NCBI RefSeq assembly: GCF_029227915.1
Contig: NC_079876.1
Span: 1,490,001 to 1,554,000, forward strand
Length of the DNA: 64,000 bases
From: Hydractinia symbiolongicarpus
Taxonomy: Eukaryota; Cnidaria; Hydrozoa; Anthoathecata; Hydractiniidae
Direction: 5' to 3'
Both the position numbers and the translations under genes were made by a program. Below are positions 37,850-51,604 of this stretch, in pieces; position 1 is the first letter of the stretch; each line of letters starts with the position of its first letter. Under the pieces are notes generated by a model. That model was given only the letters and a program-made list of their open reading frames with translations. It made no database searches and had not been told where the DNA came from.

Positions 37850-40470
37850 TATTTTTTCACCACTAAAACGCATGAGACTTGTAGTTTTAAAAAATGTTTT
37901 CATTTTTGATGAGACACTGAATAAAAGAAGTTTAATCACCGGCAAACGAAAACCCGTGATTTCCCGTAAATCTCGGTCTTGGCCCGTATAGTTAAAAGTA
38001 TACAAAGAAAGTACCCAGGGAGTAAACTCATTTCTCGAACGATTTTTTAAATTACTTTTTCACCACTAAAACGCATGAGACTTGTAGTTTTTAAAAATGT
38101 TTTCATTTTTGATGAGACGCTGAATAAAAGAAGTTTAATCGCCGGAAAACGAAAACCTGCGATTTTTCGTAAATCCTGAACTCGGCACGTATAGTCGAAT
38201 GTATACAAAGAAAGTACCCAAGGAGTAAACTCATTTCCCGAACGATTTTTTAAATTTTTTTTTCACCACTAAAACGCATGAGACTTGTAGTTTTCAAAAA
38301 TGTTTTCATTTTTGATGAGACGCTTAATGAAAGAGGTTTAATCGCCGGCAAACGAAAACCTGCGATTTCACTAAATCCCGAACTCGGCCCGTATAGTCAA
38401 AAGTATACATAGAAAGTAGCCAGGGAGTAAACTCATTTCCCGACCGATTTTTTAAATTGTTTTTTCACCATTAAAACGCATGAGACTTGTAGTTTTTAAA
38501 GATGTTTTCATTTTTGATGAGACGCTGAATAAAAGAAGTTTAATCGCCGGCAAACGAAAACCCGCGATTTCCCGTAAATCCCGGGCTTGGCCCGTATAGT
38601 CAAAAGTATACAAAGAAAGTACCCAGGGAGTAAACTCATTTCCCGACCGACTTTTTAAATTATTTTTTCACCATTAAAACGCATGAGGCTTGTAGTTTTC
38701 AAAAATGTTTTCATTTTTGATGAGACGCTGAATAAAAGCAGTTTAATCGCCGGCAAACGAAAACCTGCGATTTCCCTAAATCCCGGACGCGGCCCGTATA
38801 GTCAAAAGTATACAAAGAAAGTACCCAGGGAGTAAACTCATTTCCCGAACGATTTTTAAATTTTTTTTTCACCACTAAAACGCATGAGACTTGTAGTTTT
38901 CAAAAATGTTTTCATTTTTGATGAGACGCTTAATGAAAGAGGTTTAATCGCCGGAAAACGAAAACCCGCGATTTCCCGTAAATCCCGGCTTGGCCCGTAT
39001 AGTCAAAAGTATACAAAGAAAGTACCCAGGGAGTAAACTCATTTCCCGACCGATTTTTTAAATTGTTTTTTCACCATTAAAACGCTTGAGACTTGTAGTT
39101 TTCAAAAATGTTTTCATTTTTGATGAGACGCTGAATAAAAGCAGTTTAATCGCCGGCAAACGAAAACCTGCGATTTCCCTAAATCCGGGACTCGGCCCGT
39201 ATAGTCAAAAGTATACAAAGAAAGTACCCAGGGAGTAAACTCATTTCCAGAACGATTTTTTAAGTTATTTTTTCATCAGTAAAACGCATAAGACTTGTAG
39301 TTTTTAAAAATGTTTTCATTTTTGATGAGACGCTGAATAAAAGAAGTTTAATCGCCGGCAAACGAAAACCCGCAATTTCCCGTAAATCCCGGGCTTGGCC
39401 CGTATAGTCAAAAGTATACAAGGAAAGTACCCAGGGAGTAAACTCATTTCCCGAACGATTTTTTAAATTATTTTTTCACCACTAAAGCCCATGAGACTTG
39501 TAGTTTTTAAAAATGTTTTCATTTTTGATGAGACGCTGAATAAGAGAAGTTTAATCGCCGGCAAACCAAAACCGCGATTTCCCTAAATCCCGGACGCGGC
39601 CCGTATAGTCAAAAGTATACAAAGAAAGTACCCAGGGAGTAAACTCATTTCCAGAACGATTTTTTAAATTATTTTTTCTTCACTAAAACGCATAAGACTT
39701 GTAGTTTTTTAAAATGTTTTCATTTTTGATGAGACGCTGAATAAAAGAAGTTTAATCGCCGGCAAACGAAAACCCGCGATCTTCCGTAAATCCCGGGCTT
39801 GGCCCGTATAGTCAAAAGTATACAAAGAAAGTACCCAGGGAGTAAACTCATTTCCCGAACAATTTTTTTTATTATTTTTTTACCACTACACGCATGAGAC
39901 TTGTAGTTTTCAAAAATGTTTTCATTTTTGATGAGACACTGAATAAAAGAAGTTTAATCGCCGGCAAACGAAAACCCCTGATTTCCCGTAAATCTCGGTC
40001 TTGGCCCGTAAAGTTAAAAGTATACAAAGAAAGTACCCAGGGAGTAAACTCATTTCTCGAACGATTTTTTAAATTACTTTTTCACCACTAAAACGCATGA
40101 GACTTGTAGTTTTTAAAAATGTTTTCATTTTTGATGAGATTCTGAATAAAAGAAGTTTAATCGCCGGAAAACGAAAACCTGCGATTTTTCGTAAATCCTG
40201 AACTCGGCACGTATAGTCGAATGTATACAAAGAAAGTACCCAGGGAGTAAACTCATTTCCCGAACGATTTTTTAAATTTTTTTTTCACCACTAAAACGCA
40301 TGAGACTTGTAGTTTTCAAAAATGTTTTCATTTTTGATGAGACGCTTAATGAAAGAGGTTTAATCGCCGGAAAACGAAAACCCGCGATTTCCCGTAAATC
40401 CCGAACTCGGCCCGTATAGTCAAAAGTATACAAAGAAAGTAGCCAGGGAGTAAACTCATTTCCCGACCGA
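37850..40470 (+). repeat. ~10-monomer offset repeat (about 2.02 kb)
   Basis: The rare words aatctcggtcttgg (about 37,970 and 39,991) and gatttttcgtaaatcctg (38,161 and 40,183) recur at about 2,022 bp, with gtagccaggg following in each copy. The intervening monomers are block IV types. Only about 600 bp of each unit is closely matched; the rest is rearranged. Confidence 0.6.
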
Positions 40471-41732
40471 TTTTTTAAATTGTTTTTTCACCATTAAAAC
40501 GCATGAGACTTGTAGTTTTCAAGAATGTTTTCATTTTTGATGAGACGCTGAATAAAAGCAGTTTAATCGCCGGCAAACGAAAACCTGCGATTTCACTAAA
40601 TCCGGGACTCGGCCCGTATAGTCAAAAGTATACAAAGAAAGTACCCAGGGAGTAAACTCATTTCCAGAACGATTTTTTAAGTTATTTTTTCATCAATAAA
40701 ACGCATAAGACTTGTAGTTTTTAAAAATGTTTTCATTTTTGATGAGACGCTGAATAAAAGAAGTTTAATCGCCGGCAAACGAAAACCCGCGATTTCCCGC
40801 AAATCCTGGGCTTGGCCCGTATAGTCAAAAGTATACAAAGAAAGTACCCAGGGAGTAAACTCATTTCCCGAACGATTTTTTAAATTATTTTTTCACCACT
40901 AAAGCCCATGAGACTTGTAGTTTTTAAAAATGTTTTCATTTTTGATGAGACGCTGAATAAGAGAAGTTTAATCGCCGGCAAACCAAAACCGCGATTTCCC
41001 GTAAATCCCGGCTTGGCCCGTATAGTCAAAAGTATAAAAAGAAAGTACCCAGGGAGTAAACTCATTTCCCGACCGATTTTTTAAATTATTTTTTCACCAT
41101 TAAAACGCATGAGACTTGTAGTTTTCAAAAATGTTTTCATTTTTGATGAGACGCTGAATAAAAGCAGTTTAATCGCCGGCAAACGAAAACCTGCGATTTC
41201 CCTAAATCCCGGACGCGGCCCGTATAGTCAAAAGTATACAAAGAAAGTACCCAGGGAGTAAACTCATTTCCAGAACGATTTTTTAAATTATTTTTTCTTC
41301 ACTAAAACGCATAAGACTTGTAGTTTTTTAAAATGTTTTCATTTTTGATGAGACGCTGAATAAAAGAAGTTTAATCGCCGGCAAACGAAAACCCGCGATT
41401 TCCCGTAAATCCCGGGCTTGGCCCGTATAGTCAAAAGTATACAAAGAAAGTACCCAGGGAGTAAACTCATTTCCCGAACAATTTTTTATAATATGTTTTT
41501 ACCACTACACGCATGAGACTTTTAGTTTTCAAAAATATTTTCATATTTGATGGGACGCTGAATAAAAGAAGTTTAATCGCCGGCAAACGAAAATTCGCGA
41601 TTTCCCGCTAATCCCGGACTCGCCCGTATAGTCAAAAGTATACAAAGAAAGTACCCAGGGAGTAAACTCATTTCCCGAACGATTTTTTAAATTATTTTTT
41701 CACCACTAAAACGCATGAGACTTGTAGTTTTC

Positions 41733-44700
41733 AAAATTGTTTTCATTTTTGATGAGACGCTGAATAAAAGAAGTTTAATCGCCGGCAAACGAAAACCCGG
41801 GATTTCCTGTAAATCCCGGACTCGGCCCGTATAGTCAAAAGTATACAAGGAAAGTACCCAGTGAGTAAACTCATTTCCCGAACGAATTTTTAAATTATTT
41901 TTTCACCACTAAAACGCATGAGACTTGTAGTTTTCAGAAATGTTTTCATTTTTGATGAGACGCTTGATGAAAGTGGTTTAATCGCCGGCAAACGAAAAGC
42001 CGCGATTTCCCGTAAATCCCGGGCTTGGCCCGTATAGTCGAATGTATACAAGGAAAGTACCCTGTGAGTAAACTCATTTCCAAAACGATTTTTTAAATTA
42101 TCTTTTCACCACTAAAACGCTTGAGACTTGTAGTTTTCAAAAATGTTTTCATTTTTATGAGACGCTGAATAAAAGAAGTTTAATCGCCGGCAAACGAAAA
42201 CCCGCCATTTCCCGTAAACCCCGGACTCGGCCCGTATAGTCAAAAGTATACAAAGAAAGTACCCATGGTGTAAACTCATTTCCCGAACGATTTTTTAAAT
42301 TATTATTTCACCACTAAAGCCCATGAGACATGTAGTATTTAAAAATATTTTCATTTTTGATGAGACGCTGAATAAAAGAAGTTTAATCGCCGGCAAACGA
42401 AAACCGCGACTTCCCGTAAATCCCGGACTCGGCCCGTATAGTCAAAAGTATACAAAGAAAGTACCCAGGGAGTAAACTCATTTCCCGAACGATTTTTTAA
42501 ATTATTTTTTCACCACTAAAACGGTGAGACTTGTAGTTTTCAGAAATGTTTTCATTTTTGATGAGACGCTTAATGAAAGTTGTTTAATCGCCGGCAAACG
42601 AAAACCCGCGATTTCCCGTAAATCCCGGGCTTGGCCCGTATAGTCGAATGTATACAAAGAAAGTACCCAGTGAGTAAACTCATTTCCGAAACGATTTTTT
42701 CAATTATCTTTTCACCACTAAAACGCATGAGACTTGCAGTTTTCAAAAATGTTTTCATTTTTGATGAGACGCTTAATAAAAGAGGTTTAATCGCCGGCAA
42801 ACGAAATCCCGCGATTTCCCGTAAATCCCGGGCTTGGCCCGTATAGTCGAATGTATACAAAGAAAGTACCCAGGGAGTAAACTCATTTCCCGAACGATTT
42901 TTTAAATTTTTTTTCACCACTAAAACGCATGAGACTTGTAGTATTTAAAAATACTTTTATTTTTGATGAGACGCTGAATAAAAGAAGTTTAATCGCCGGC
43001 AAACAAAAACCCGCAACTTCCCGTAAATCCCGGACTCGGCCCGTATAGTCAAAAGTATACAAAGAACGTACCCAGGGAGTAAACTCATTTCCCGAACGAT
43101 TTTTTAAATTATTATTTCACCAGTAAAGCCCATGAGACTTGTAGTATTTAAAAATATTTTCATTTTTGATGAGACGCTGAATAAAAGAAGTTTAATCGCC
43201 GGCAAACGAAAACCCGCGACTTCCCGTAAATCCCAGACTCGGCCCGTATAGTCAAAAGTATACAAAGAAAGTACCCAGGGAGTAAACTCATTTCCCGAAC
43301 GATTTTTTAAATTATTTTTTCACCACTAAAACGCATGAGACTTGTAGTTTTCAGAAATGTTTTCATTTTTGATGAGACGCTTAATGAAAGTTGTTTAATC
43401 GCCGGCAAACGAAAACCCGCGATTTCCCGTAAATCTCGGGCTTGGCCCGTATAGTCGAATGTATACAAAGAAAGTATCCTGTGAGTAAACTCATTTCCGA
43501 AACGATTTTTTCAATTATCTTTTCACCACTAAAACGCATGAGACTTGCAGTTTTTAAAAATGTTTTCATTTTTGATGAGACGCCTAATAAAAGAAGTTTA
43601 ATCGCCGGCAACCGAAATCCCGCGATTTCCCGTAAATCCCGGGCTTGGCCCGTATAGTCGAATGTATACAAAGAAAGTACCCAGGGAGTAAACTCATTTC
43701 CCGAACGATTTTTTAAATTATTTTTTCACCACTAAAACGCATGAGACTTGTAGTTTTCAGAAATCTTTTCATTTTTGATGAGACGCTGAATAAAAGAAGT
43801 TTAATCGCCGGCAAACAAAAACCTGCGATTTTCCGTAAATCCCGGACTCGGCCCGTATAGTCTAAAGTATACAAAGAAAGTACCCTGTGAGTAAACTCAT
43901 TTCCAGAACGATTTTTTAAATTATTTTTTCACCACTAAAACGCATAAGACTTGTAGTTTTCAAAAATGTTTACATTTCTGATGAGACGCTGAATAAAAGA
44001 AGTTTAATCGCCGGCAAACGAAAACCCGCGATTTCCCGTAAATCCCGGGCTTGGTCCGTATAGTAAAAAGTATACAAAGATAGTACCCAGGGAGTAAACT
44101 TATTTCCCGAACGATTTTTTAATTCATTTTTTCACCACTAAAACGCATGAGACTTGTAGTTTTCAAAAATGTTTTCATTTTTGATAAGACGCTGAATAAA
44201 AGACGTTTAATCGCCGGCAAACGAAAACCTGCGATTTCATGTTAATCCCGGACTCGGCCCGTATAGTCAAAAGTATAAAAAGAAAGTACCCGGGGAGTAA
44301 ACTAATTTCCCAAACAATTTTTTAAATTATTATTTCACCGCTAAAGCCCATGAGACTTGTAGTTTTTAAAAATGTTTTTATTTTTGATGAGACGCTGAAT
44401 AAAAGAAGTTTAATCGCCGGCAAACGAAAACCCGCGATTTCCCGTAAATCACGGACTCGGCCCGTATAGTCAAAAGTATACAAAGAAAGTACCCAGGGAG
44501 TAAACTCATGTCCCGAACGATTTTTTAAATTATTTTTTCACCACTAAAACGCATGAGACTTGTAGTTTTCAGAAATCTTTTCATTTTTGATGAGACGCTG
44601 AATAAAAGAAGTTTAATCGCCGGCAAACAAAAACCTGCGATTTCCCGTAAATCCCGGACTCGGCCCCTATAGTCAAAAGTATACAAAGAAAGTACCCAGG

Positions 44701-46140
44701 GAGTAAACTCATTTCCCAAACGATTTTTTAAATTTATATTTTACCACTAAAGCCCATGAGACTTGTAGTTTTTAAAAATGTTTTCATTTTTGATGAGACG
44801 CTGAATAAAAGAAGTTTAATCGACGGCAAACGAAAACCTGCGATTTCCCGTAAATCCCGGACTAGGCCCGTATAGTCAAAAGTATACAAAGAAAGTACCC
44901 AGGGAGTAAACTCATTTCCCAAACGATTATTTAAATTATTATTTCACCACTAAAGCCCATGAGACTTGTAGTTTTTAAAAGTGTTTTCATTTTTGATGAG
45001 ACGCTGAATAAAAGAAATTTAATCGCCGGCAAACGAAAACCCGGAATTTCCCGTAAATCCCGGACTTGGCCCGTATAGTCGAATGTATACAAAGAAAGTA
45101 CCCAGAAAGTAAACTCATTTCCCGAACGATTTTTTAAATTTTTTTTTCACCACTAAAACGCATGAGACTTGTAGTTTTCAAAAATGTTTTCATTTTTGAT
45201 GAGACGCTGAATAAAAGCAGTTTAATCGCCGGCAAACGAAAACCTGCGATTTCCCGTGAATCCTGGACTCGGCCCGTATAGTCAAAAGTATACCAAGAAA
45301 GTACCCGGGGTGTAAACTCATTTCCCAAACGATTTTTTAAATTATTATTTCACCACTAAAACGCATAAGACTTGTAGTTTTCAAAAATGTTTTCATTTTT
45401 GATCAGACGCTTAATGAAAGAGGTTTAATCGCCGCCTAACGAAAACCCGCGATTTCCCGTAAATCCCGCGCTTGGCCCGTATAGTCGAATGTATACAAAG
45501 AAAGTATCCTGTAAGTAAACTCATTTCCAGAACGATTTTTTAAATTATTTTTTCACCACTAAAACGCATAAGACTTGTAGTTTTCAAAAATGTTTTCATT
45601 TCTGATGAGACGCTGAATAAAAGAAGTTTAATCGCCGGCAAACGAAAACCCGCGATTTCCCGTAAATCCCGGGCTTGGCCCGTATAGTCAAAAGTATACA
45701 AAGATAGTACCCAGGGAGTAAACTCATTTCCCGAACGATTTTTTAATTCATTTTTTCACCACTAAAACGCATGAGACTTGTAGTTTTCAAAAATGTTTTC
45801 ATTTTTGATGAGACGCTGAATAAAAGAAGTTTAATCGCCGGCAAACGAAAACCTGCGATTTCCCGTAAATCCCGGACTCGGCCCGTATAGTCAAAAGTAT
45901 ACAAAGGAAGTACCCAGGGAGTAAACTCATTTCCCGAACGATTTTTTAAATTATTTTTTCACCACTAAAACGCATGAGACTAGTAGTTTTCAGAAATCTT
46001 TTCATTTTTGATGAGACGCTGAATAAAAGAAGTTTAATCGCCGGCAAACGAAAACCTGCGATTTCCCGTAAATCCCGGACTCGGCCCCTATAGTCAAAAG
46101 TATACAAAGAAAGTACCCAGGGAGTAAACTCATTTCCCAA
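41733..46140 (+). repeat. Block V: rearranged copy of 13.77-17.99 kb
   Basis: From the junction at 41,733-41,761 the array leaves block IV types and follows 13.77-17.99 kb. The order is the cccgggatttcctg monomer, cttgatgaaagtgg, the catttttatgag deletion (42,152 against 14,213), the acggtgag monomer, tatttaaaaatac, then block II. Relative to 13.77-17.99 kb it has one extra monomer at about 43.75-43.95 kb and one fewer at about 45.9 kb, where 812 bp replaces 1,015 bp. The offset is about 28 kb. Rare variants in common make independent origin unlikely. Confidence 0.75.
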
Positions 46141-46379
46141 AGGATTTTTTAAATTTATATTTTACCACTAAAGCCCATGAGACTTGTAGTTTTTAAAAAT
46201 GTTTTCATTTTTGATGAGACGCTGAATAAAAGAAGTTTAATCGCCGGCAAACGAAAACCTGCGATTTCCCGTAAATCCCGGACTCGGCCCGTATAGTCAT
46301 AAGTATACAAAGAAAGTACCCAGGGAGTAAACTCATTTCCCAAACGATTATTTAAATTATTATTTCACCACTAAAGCCC

Positions 46380-47600
46380 ATGAGACTTGTAGTTTTTAAA
46401 AGTGTTTTCATTTTTGATGAGACGCTGAATAAAAGAAGTTTAATCGCCGGCAAACGAAAACCCGGGATTTCCCGTAAATCCCGGACTCGGCCCGTATAGT
46501 CAAAAGTATACAAGGAAAGTACCCAGTGAGTAAACTCATTTCCCGAAAGAACTTTTAAATTATTTTTTCACCACTAAAACGCATGAGACTTGTAGTTTTC
46601 AGAAATGTTTTCATTTTTGATGAGACGCTTAATGAAAGTGGTTTAATCGCCGGCAAACGAAAAGCCGCGATTTCCCGTATATCCCGGGCTTGGCCCGTAT
46701 AGTCGAATGTATACAAAGAAAGTACCCTGTGAGTAAACTCATTTCCAAAACGATTTTTTAAATTATCTTTTCACCACTAAAACGCTTGAGACTTGTAGTT
46801 TTCAAAAATGTGTTTATTTTTGATAAGACGCTGAATAAAAGAAGTTTAATCGCCGGCAAACGAAAACCCGCCATTTCCCGTAAACCCCGGACTCGGCCCG
46901 CATAGTCAAAAGTATACAAAGAAAGTACCCAGGGTGTAAACTCATTTCCCGAACGATTTTTTAAATTATTATTTCACCACTAAAGCCCATGAGACTTGTA
47001 GTTTTCAAAAATGTTTTCGTTTTTGATGATACGCTGAATAAAAGAAGTTTAATCGCCGGCAAACGAAAACCCGGGATTTCCCGTAAATCCCGGACTCGGC
47101 CCGTATAGTCAAAAGTATACAAGGAAAGTACCCAGTGAGTAAACTCATTTCCCGAACGAATTTTTAAATTATTTTTTCACCACTAAAACGCATGAGACTT
47201 GTAGTTTTCAGAAATGTTTTCATTTTTGATAAGACGCTTGATGAAAGTGGTTTAATCGCCGGCAAACGAAAAGCCGCGATTTCCCGTAAATCCCGGGTTT
47301 GGCCCGTATAGTCGAATGTATACAAAGAAAGTACCCTGTGAGTAAACTCATTTCCAAAACGATTTTTTAAATTATCTTTTCACCACTAAAACGCTTGAGA
47401 CTTGTAGTTTTCAAAAATGTTTTCATTTTTATGAGACGCTGAATAAAAGAAGTTTAATCGCCGGCAAACGAAAACCTGGGATTTCCCGTGAATCACGAAC
47501 TCGGCCCGTATGGTCAAAAGTATACAAAGAAAGTACCCGGGGTGTAAACTCATTTCCCGAACGATTTTTTAAATTGCTATTTCACCACTAAAGCCCATGA
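46380..47600 (+). repeat. 3-monomer (609-bp) duplication
   Basis: The monomer with cccgggatttcccg and aagtacccagtgag recurs at 46,461 and 47,070 (609 bp), each followed by a gatgaaagtgg or aatgaaagtgg monomer with aaaagccgcg and then a cgcttgag monomer. The same three-monomer order is found at about 59.86-60.70 kb. The second cgcttgag monomer carries the catttttatgag deletion (about 47,428). Confidence 0.65.
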
Positions 47601-49222
47601 GGCTTGTAGTTTTTAAAAATGTTTTCATTTTTGATGAGACGCTTAATAAAAGTGGTTTAATCGCCGGCAAACGAAATCCCGCGATTTCTCGTAAATCCCG
47701 GGCTTGGCCCGTATAGTCGAATGTATACAAAGAAAGAACCCAGGAAGTAAACTCATTTCCCTAACGATTTTTTAAATTTCTTTTTCACCACTAAAACGCA
47801 TGAGACTTGTAGTTTTCAAAAATGTTTTCATTTTTGATGAGACGCTTAATGAAAGAGGTTTAATCGCCGGCAAACGAAAACCCGCGATTTCCCGTAAATC
47901 CCGGGCTTGGCCCGTATAATCGAATGTATACAAAGAAAGTACCCTGTGAGTAAACTCATTTCCCGAACGATTTTTTAAATTTTTTTTTCACCACTAAAAC
48001 GCATGAGACTTGTAGTTTTCAAAAATGTTTTCATTTTTGATGAGACGCTGAATAAAAGAAGTTTAATCGCCGGCAAACGAAAACCTGGGATTTCCCGTGA
48101 ATCCCGAACTCGGCCTGTATAGTCAAAAGTATACAAAGAAAGTACCCGGGGTGTAAACTCATTTCCCGAACGATTTTTTAAATTATTATTTCACCACTAA
48201 AGCCCATGAGGCTTGTAGTTTTTAAAAATGTTTTCATTTTTGATGAGACGCTTAATAAAAGAAGTTTAATCGCCGGCAAACGAAAACCTGGGATTTCCCG
48301 TGAATCCCGAACTCGGCCTGTATAGTCAAAAGTATACAAAGAAAGTACCCGGGGTGTAAACTCATTTCCCGAACGATTTTTTAAATTATTATTTCACCAC
48401 TAAAGCCCATGAGGCTTGTAGTTTTTAAAAATGTTTTCATTTTTGATGAGACGCTTAATAAAAGTGGTTTAATCGCCGGCAAACGAAATCCCGCGATTTC
48501 ACGTAAATCCCGGGCTTGGCCCGTATAGTCGAATGTATACAAAGAAAGAACCCAGGAAGTAAACTCATTTCCCTAACGATTTTTTAAATTTCTTTTTCAC
48601 CACTAAAACGCATGAGACTTGTAGTTTTCAAAAATGTTTTCATTTTTGATGAGACGCTTAATGAAAGAGGTTTAATCGCCGGCAAACGAAAACCCGCGAT
48701 TTCCCGTAAATCCCGGGCTTGGCCCGTATAATCGAATGTATACAAAGAAAGTACCCTGTGAGTAAACTCATTTCCAGAACGATTTTTTAAATTATTTTTT
48801 CACCACTAAAACGCATAAGACTTGTAGTTTTCAAAAATGTTTTCATTTCTGATGAGACGCTAAATAAAAGAAGTTTAATCGCCGGCAAACGAAAACCCGC
48901 GATTTCCCGTAAATCCCGGGCTTGGCCCGTATAGTCAAAAGTATACAAAGATAGTACCCAGGGAGTAAACTCATTTCCCGAACGATTTTTTAATTCATTT
49001 TTTCACCACTAAAACGCATGAGACTTGTAGTTTTAAAAAATGTTTTCATTTTTGATGAGACGCTGAACAAAAGAAGTTTAATCGCCGGCAAACGAAAAGC
49101 TGCGATTTTCCGTAAATCCCGGACTCGGCCCGTATAGTCAAAAGTATACAAAGAAAGTACCCGGGGAGTAAACTAATTTCCCAAACGATTTTTTAAATTA
49201 TTATTTCACCACTAAAGCCCAT
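47599..49222 (+). repeat. 4-monomer (812-bp) duplication
   Basis: The word gaggcttgtag lies at 47,599, 48,208 and 48,411, and the tail ccctaacgatt ends a monomer near 47,761 and again near 48,573, offset 812 bp. The monomers share aaagaaagaacccagg and cgtataatcgaatg, variants not seen elsewhere in the window. The middle copy at 48,208 is an extra cctgggatttcccgtgaatc monomer. Confidence 0.65.
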
Positions 49223-49800
49223 GAGACTTGTAGTTTTTAAAAATGTTTTCATTTTTGATGAGACGCTGAATAAAAAAAGTTTAATCGCCGGTAAACGAAA
49301 ACCCGCGATTTCCCGTAAATCCCGGGCTTGGCCCGTATAGTCAAAAGTATACAAAGATAGTACCCAGGGAGTAAACTCATTTCCCGAACGATTTTTTAAT
49401 TCATTTTTTCACCACTAAAACGCATGAGACTTGTAGTTTTTAAAAATGTTTTTATTTTTGATGAGACGCTGAACAAAAGAAGTTTAATCGCCGGCAAACG
49501 AAAAGCTGCGATTTTCCGTAAATCCCGGACTCGGCCCGTATAGTCAAAAGTATACAAAGAAAGTACCCGGGGAGTAAACTAATTTCCCAAACGATTTTTT
49601 AAATTATTATTTCACCACTAAAGCCCATGAGACTTGTAGTTTTTAAAAATGTTTTCATTTTTGATGAGACGCTGAATAAAAGAAGTTTAATCGCCGGTAA
49701 ACGAAAACCCGCGATTTCCCGTAAATCCCGGACTCGGCCCGTATAGTCAAAAGTATACAAAGAAAGTACCCAGGGAGTAAACTCATTTCCCGAACGATTT
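49000..49800 (+). repeat. Tandem 2-monomer (406-bp) duplication
   Basis: The variant cgctgaacaaaag with aaaagctgcgattttcc occurs at 49,061 and 49,467, 406 bp apart, each followed by a monomer with gccggtaaacg. The preceding A/T segment differs slightly (ttttaaaaaatg against tttttaaaaatg). Confidence 0.65.
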
Positions 49801-49850
49801 TTTAAATTATTTTTTCACCACTAAAACGCATGAGACTTGTAGTTTTCAGA

Positions 49851-51604
49851 AATCGTTTCATTTTTGATGAGACGCTTAATGAAAGTGGTTTAGTCGCCGG
49901 CAAACGAAAACCTGCGATTTCCCGTAAATCCCAGACTCGGCGTGTATAGTCAAAAGTATACAAAGAAAGTACCCAGGGTGTAAACTCATTTCTCGAACGA
50001 TTTTTTAAATTATTTTTTCACCACTAAAACGCATGAGACTTGTAGTTTTCAAAAATGTTTTCATTTTTGATGAGACGCTGAACAAAAGAAGTTTAATCGC
50101 CGGCAAACGAAAACCTGCGATTTCCCGTAAATCCCGGACTCGGCACCTATAGTCAAAAGTATACAAAGAAAGTACCCAGGGAGTAAACTCCTTTCCCAAA
50201 CGATTTTTTAAATTTATATTTTACCACTAAAGCCCATGAGACTTGTAGTTTTTAAAAATGTTTTCATTTTTGATGAGACACTGAATAAAAGAAGTTTAAT
50301 CGCCGGCAAACGAAAACCTGCGATTTCCCGTAAATCCTGGACTCGGCCCGTATAGTCAAAAGTATACAAAGAAAGTACCCAGGGAGTAAACTCATTTCCC
50401 GAACGATTTTTTAAATTATTTTTTCACCACTAAAACGCATGAGACTTGTAGTTTTCAGAAATCGTTTCATTTTTGATGAGACGCTTAATGAAAGTGGTTT
50501 AATCGCCGGCAAACGAAAAGCTGCGATTTTCCGTAAATCCCGGACTCGGCCCGTTTAGTCAAAAGTATACAAAGAAAGTACCCAGGGTGTAAACTCATTT
50601 CTCGAACGATTTTTTAAATTATTTTTTCACCACTAAAACGCATGAGACTTGTACTTTTCAAAAATGTTTTCATTTTTGATGAGACGCTGAACAAAAGAAG
50701 TTTAATCGCCGGCAAACGAAAACCTGCGATTTCCCGTAAATCATGGACTCGGCACCTATAGTCAAAAGTATATAAAGAAAGTACCCAGGGAGTAAACTCA
50801 TTTCCCAAACGATTTTTTAAATTTATATTTTACCACTAAAGCCCATGAGACTTGTAGTTTTTAAAAAGGTTTTCATTTTTGATGAGACGCTGAATAAAAG
50901 AAGTTTAATCGCCGGCAAACGAAAAACTGCGATTTCCCGTAAATCCTGGACTCGGCCCGTATAGTCAAAAGTATACAAAGAAAGTACCCAGGGAGTAAAC
51001 TCATTTCCCGAACGATTTTTTAAATTATTTTTTCACCACTAAAACGCATGAGACTTTTAGTTTTCAGAAATCGTTTCATTTTTGATGAGACGCTTAATGA
51101 AAGTGGTTTAATCGCCGGCAAACGAAAAGCTGCGATTTTCCGTAAATCCCGGATTCGGCCCGTATAGTCAAAAGTATACAAAGAAAGTACCCAGGGTGTA
51201 AACTCATTTCTCGAACGATTTTTTAAACTATTTTTTCACCACTAAAACGCATGAGACTTGTAGTTTTCAAAAATGTTTTCATTTTTGATGAGACGCTGAA
51301 CAAAAGAAGTTTAATCGCCGGCAAACGAAAACCTGCGATTTCCCGTAAATCATGGACTCGGCACCTATAGTCAAAAGTATACAAAGAAAGTACCCAGGGA
51401 GTAAACTCATTTCCCAAACGATTTTTTAAATTTATATTTTACCACTAAAGCCCATGAGACTTTTAGTTTTTAAAAATGTTTTCATTTTTGATGAGACGCT
51501 GAATAAAAGAAGTTTAATCGCCGGCAAACGAAAACCTGCGATTTCCCGTAAATCCTGGACTCGGCCCGTATAGTCAAAAGTATACAAAGAAAGTACCCAG
51601 GGAG
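49851..51604 (+). repeat. Trimeric HOR: 609-bp unit, three copies
   Basis: The marker aatcgtttca lies at 49,851, 50,460 and 51,069, exactly 609 bp apart. Each unit holds the cagaaatcg monomer, a gctgaacaaaag monomer with ggcacctatag, and a tttatattttacc-tail monomer. The second and third units share aaaagctgcgattttcc where the first has aaaacctgcgatttccc, so they are the closest pair. The third unit departs near 51,604 (ggagttaactc). The same monomers appear singly in block I at about 1.0-1.4 kb. Confidence 0.75.

Larger units (their letters stand above)
21060..41733 (+). repeat. Block IV: divergent mosaic of the same satellite
   Basis: Monomers here carry types rare elsewhere: catcaataaaacgcataag tails, accgattttttaaattg tails, ttccctaaatccggg, gccggaaaacg, and gggacgctg with catatttg. 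The tail word aagttattttttcatca occurs at 25,904, 26,309, 26,916, 28,535, 29,750, 30,357, 31,773, 32,785, 35,214, 36,835, 39,262 (with catcag) and 40,679. The spacings are 2, 3, 8, 6, 3, 7, 5, 12, 8, 12 and 7 monomers. No single HOR period fits the block. Mean monomer length is slightly below 203 because single-base losses are common. Confidence 0.75.
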
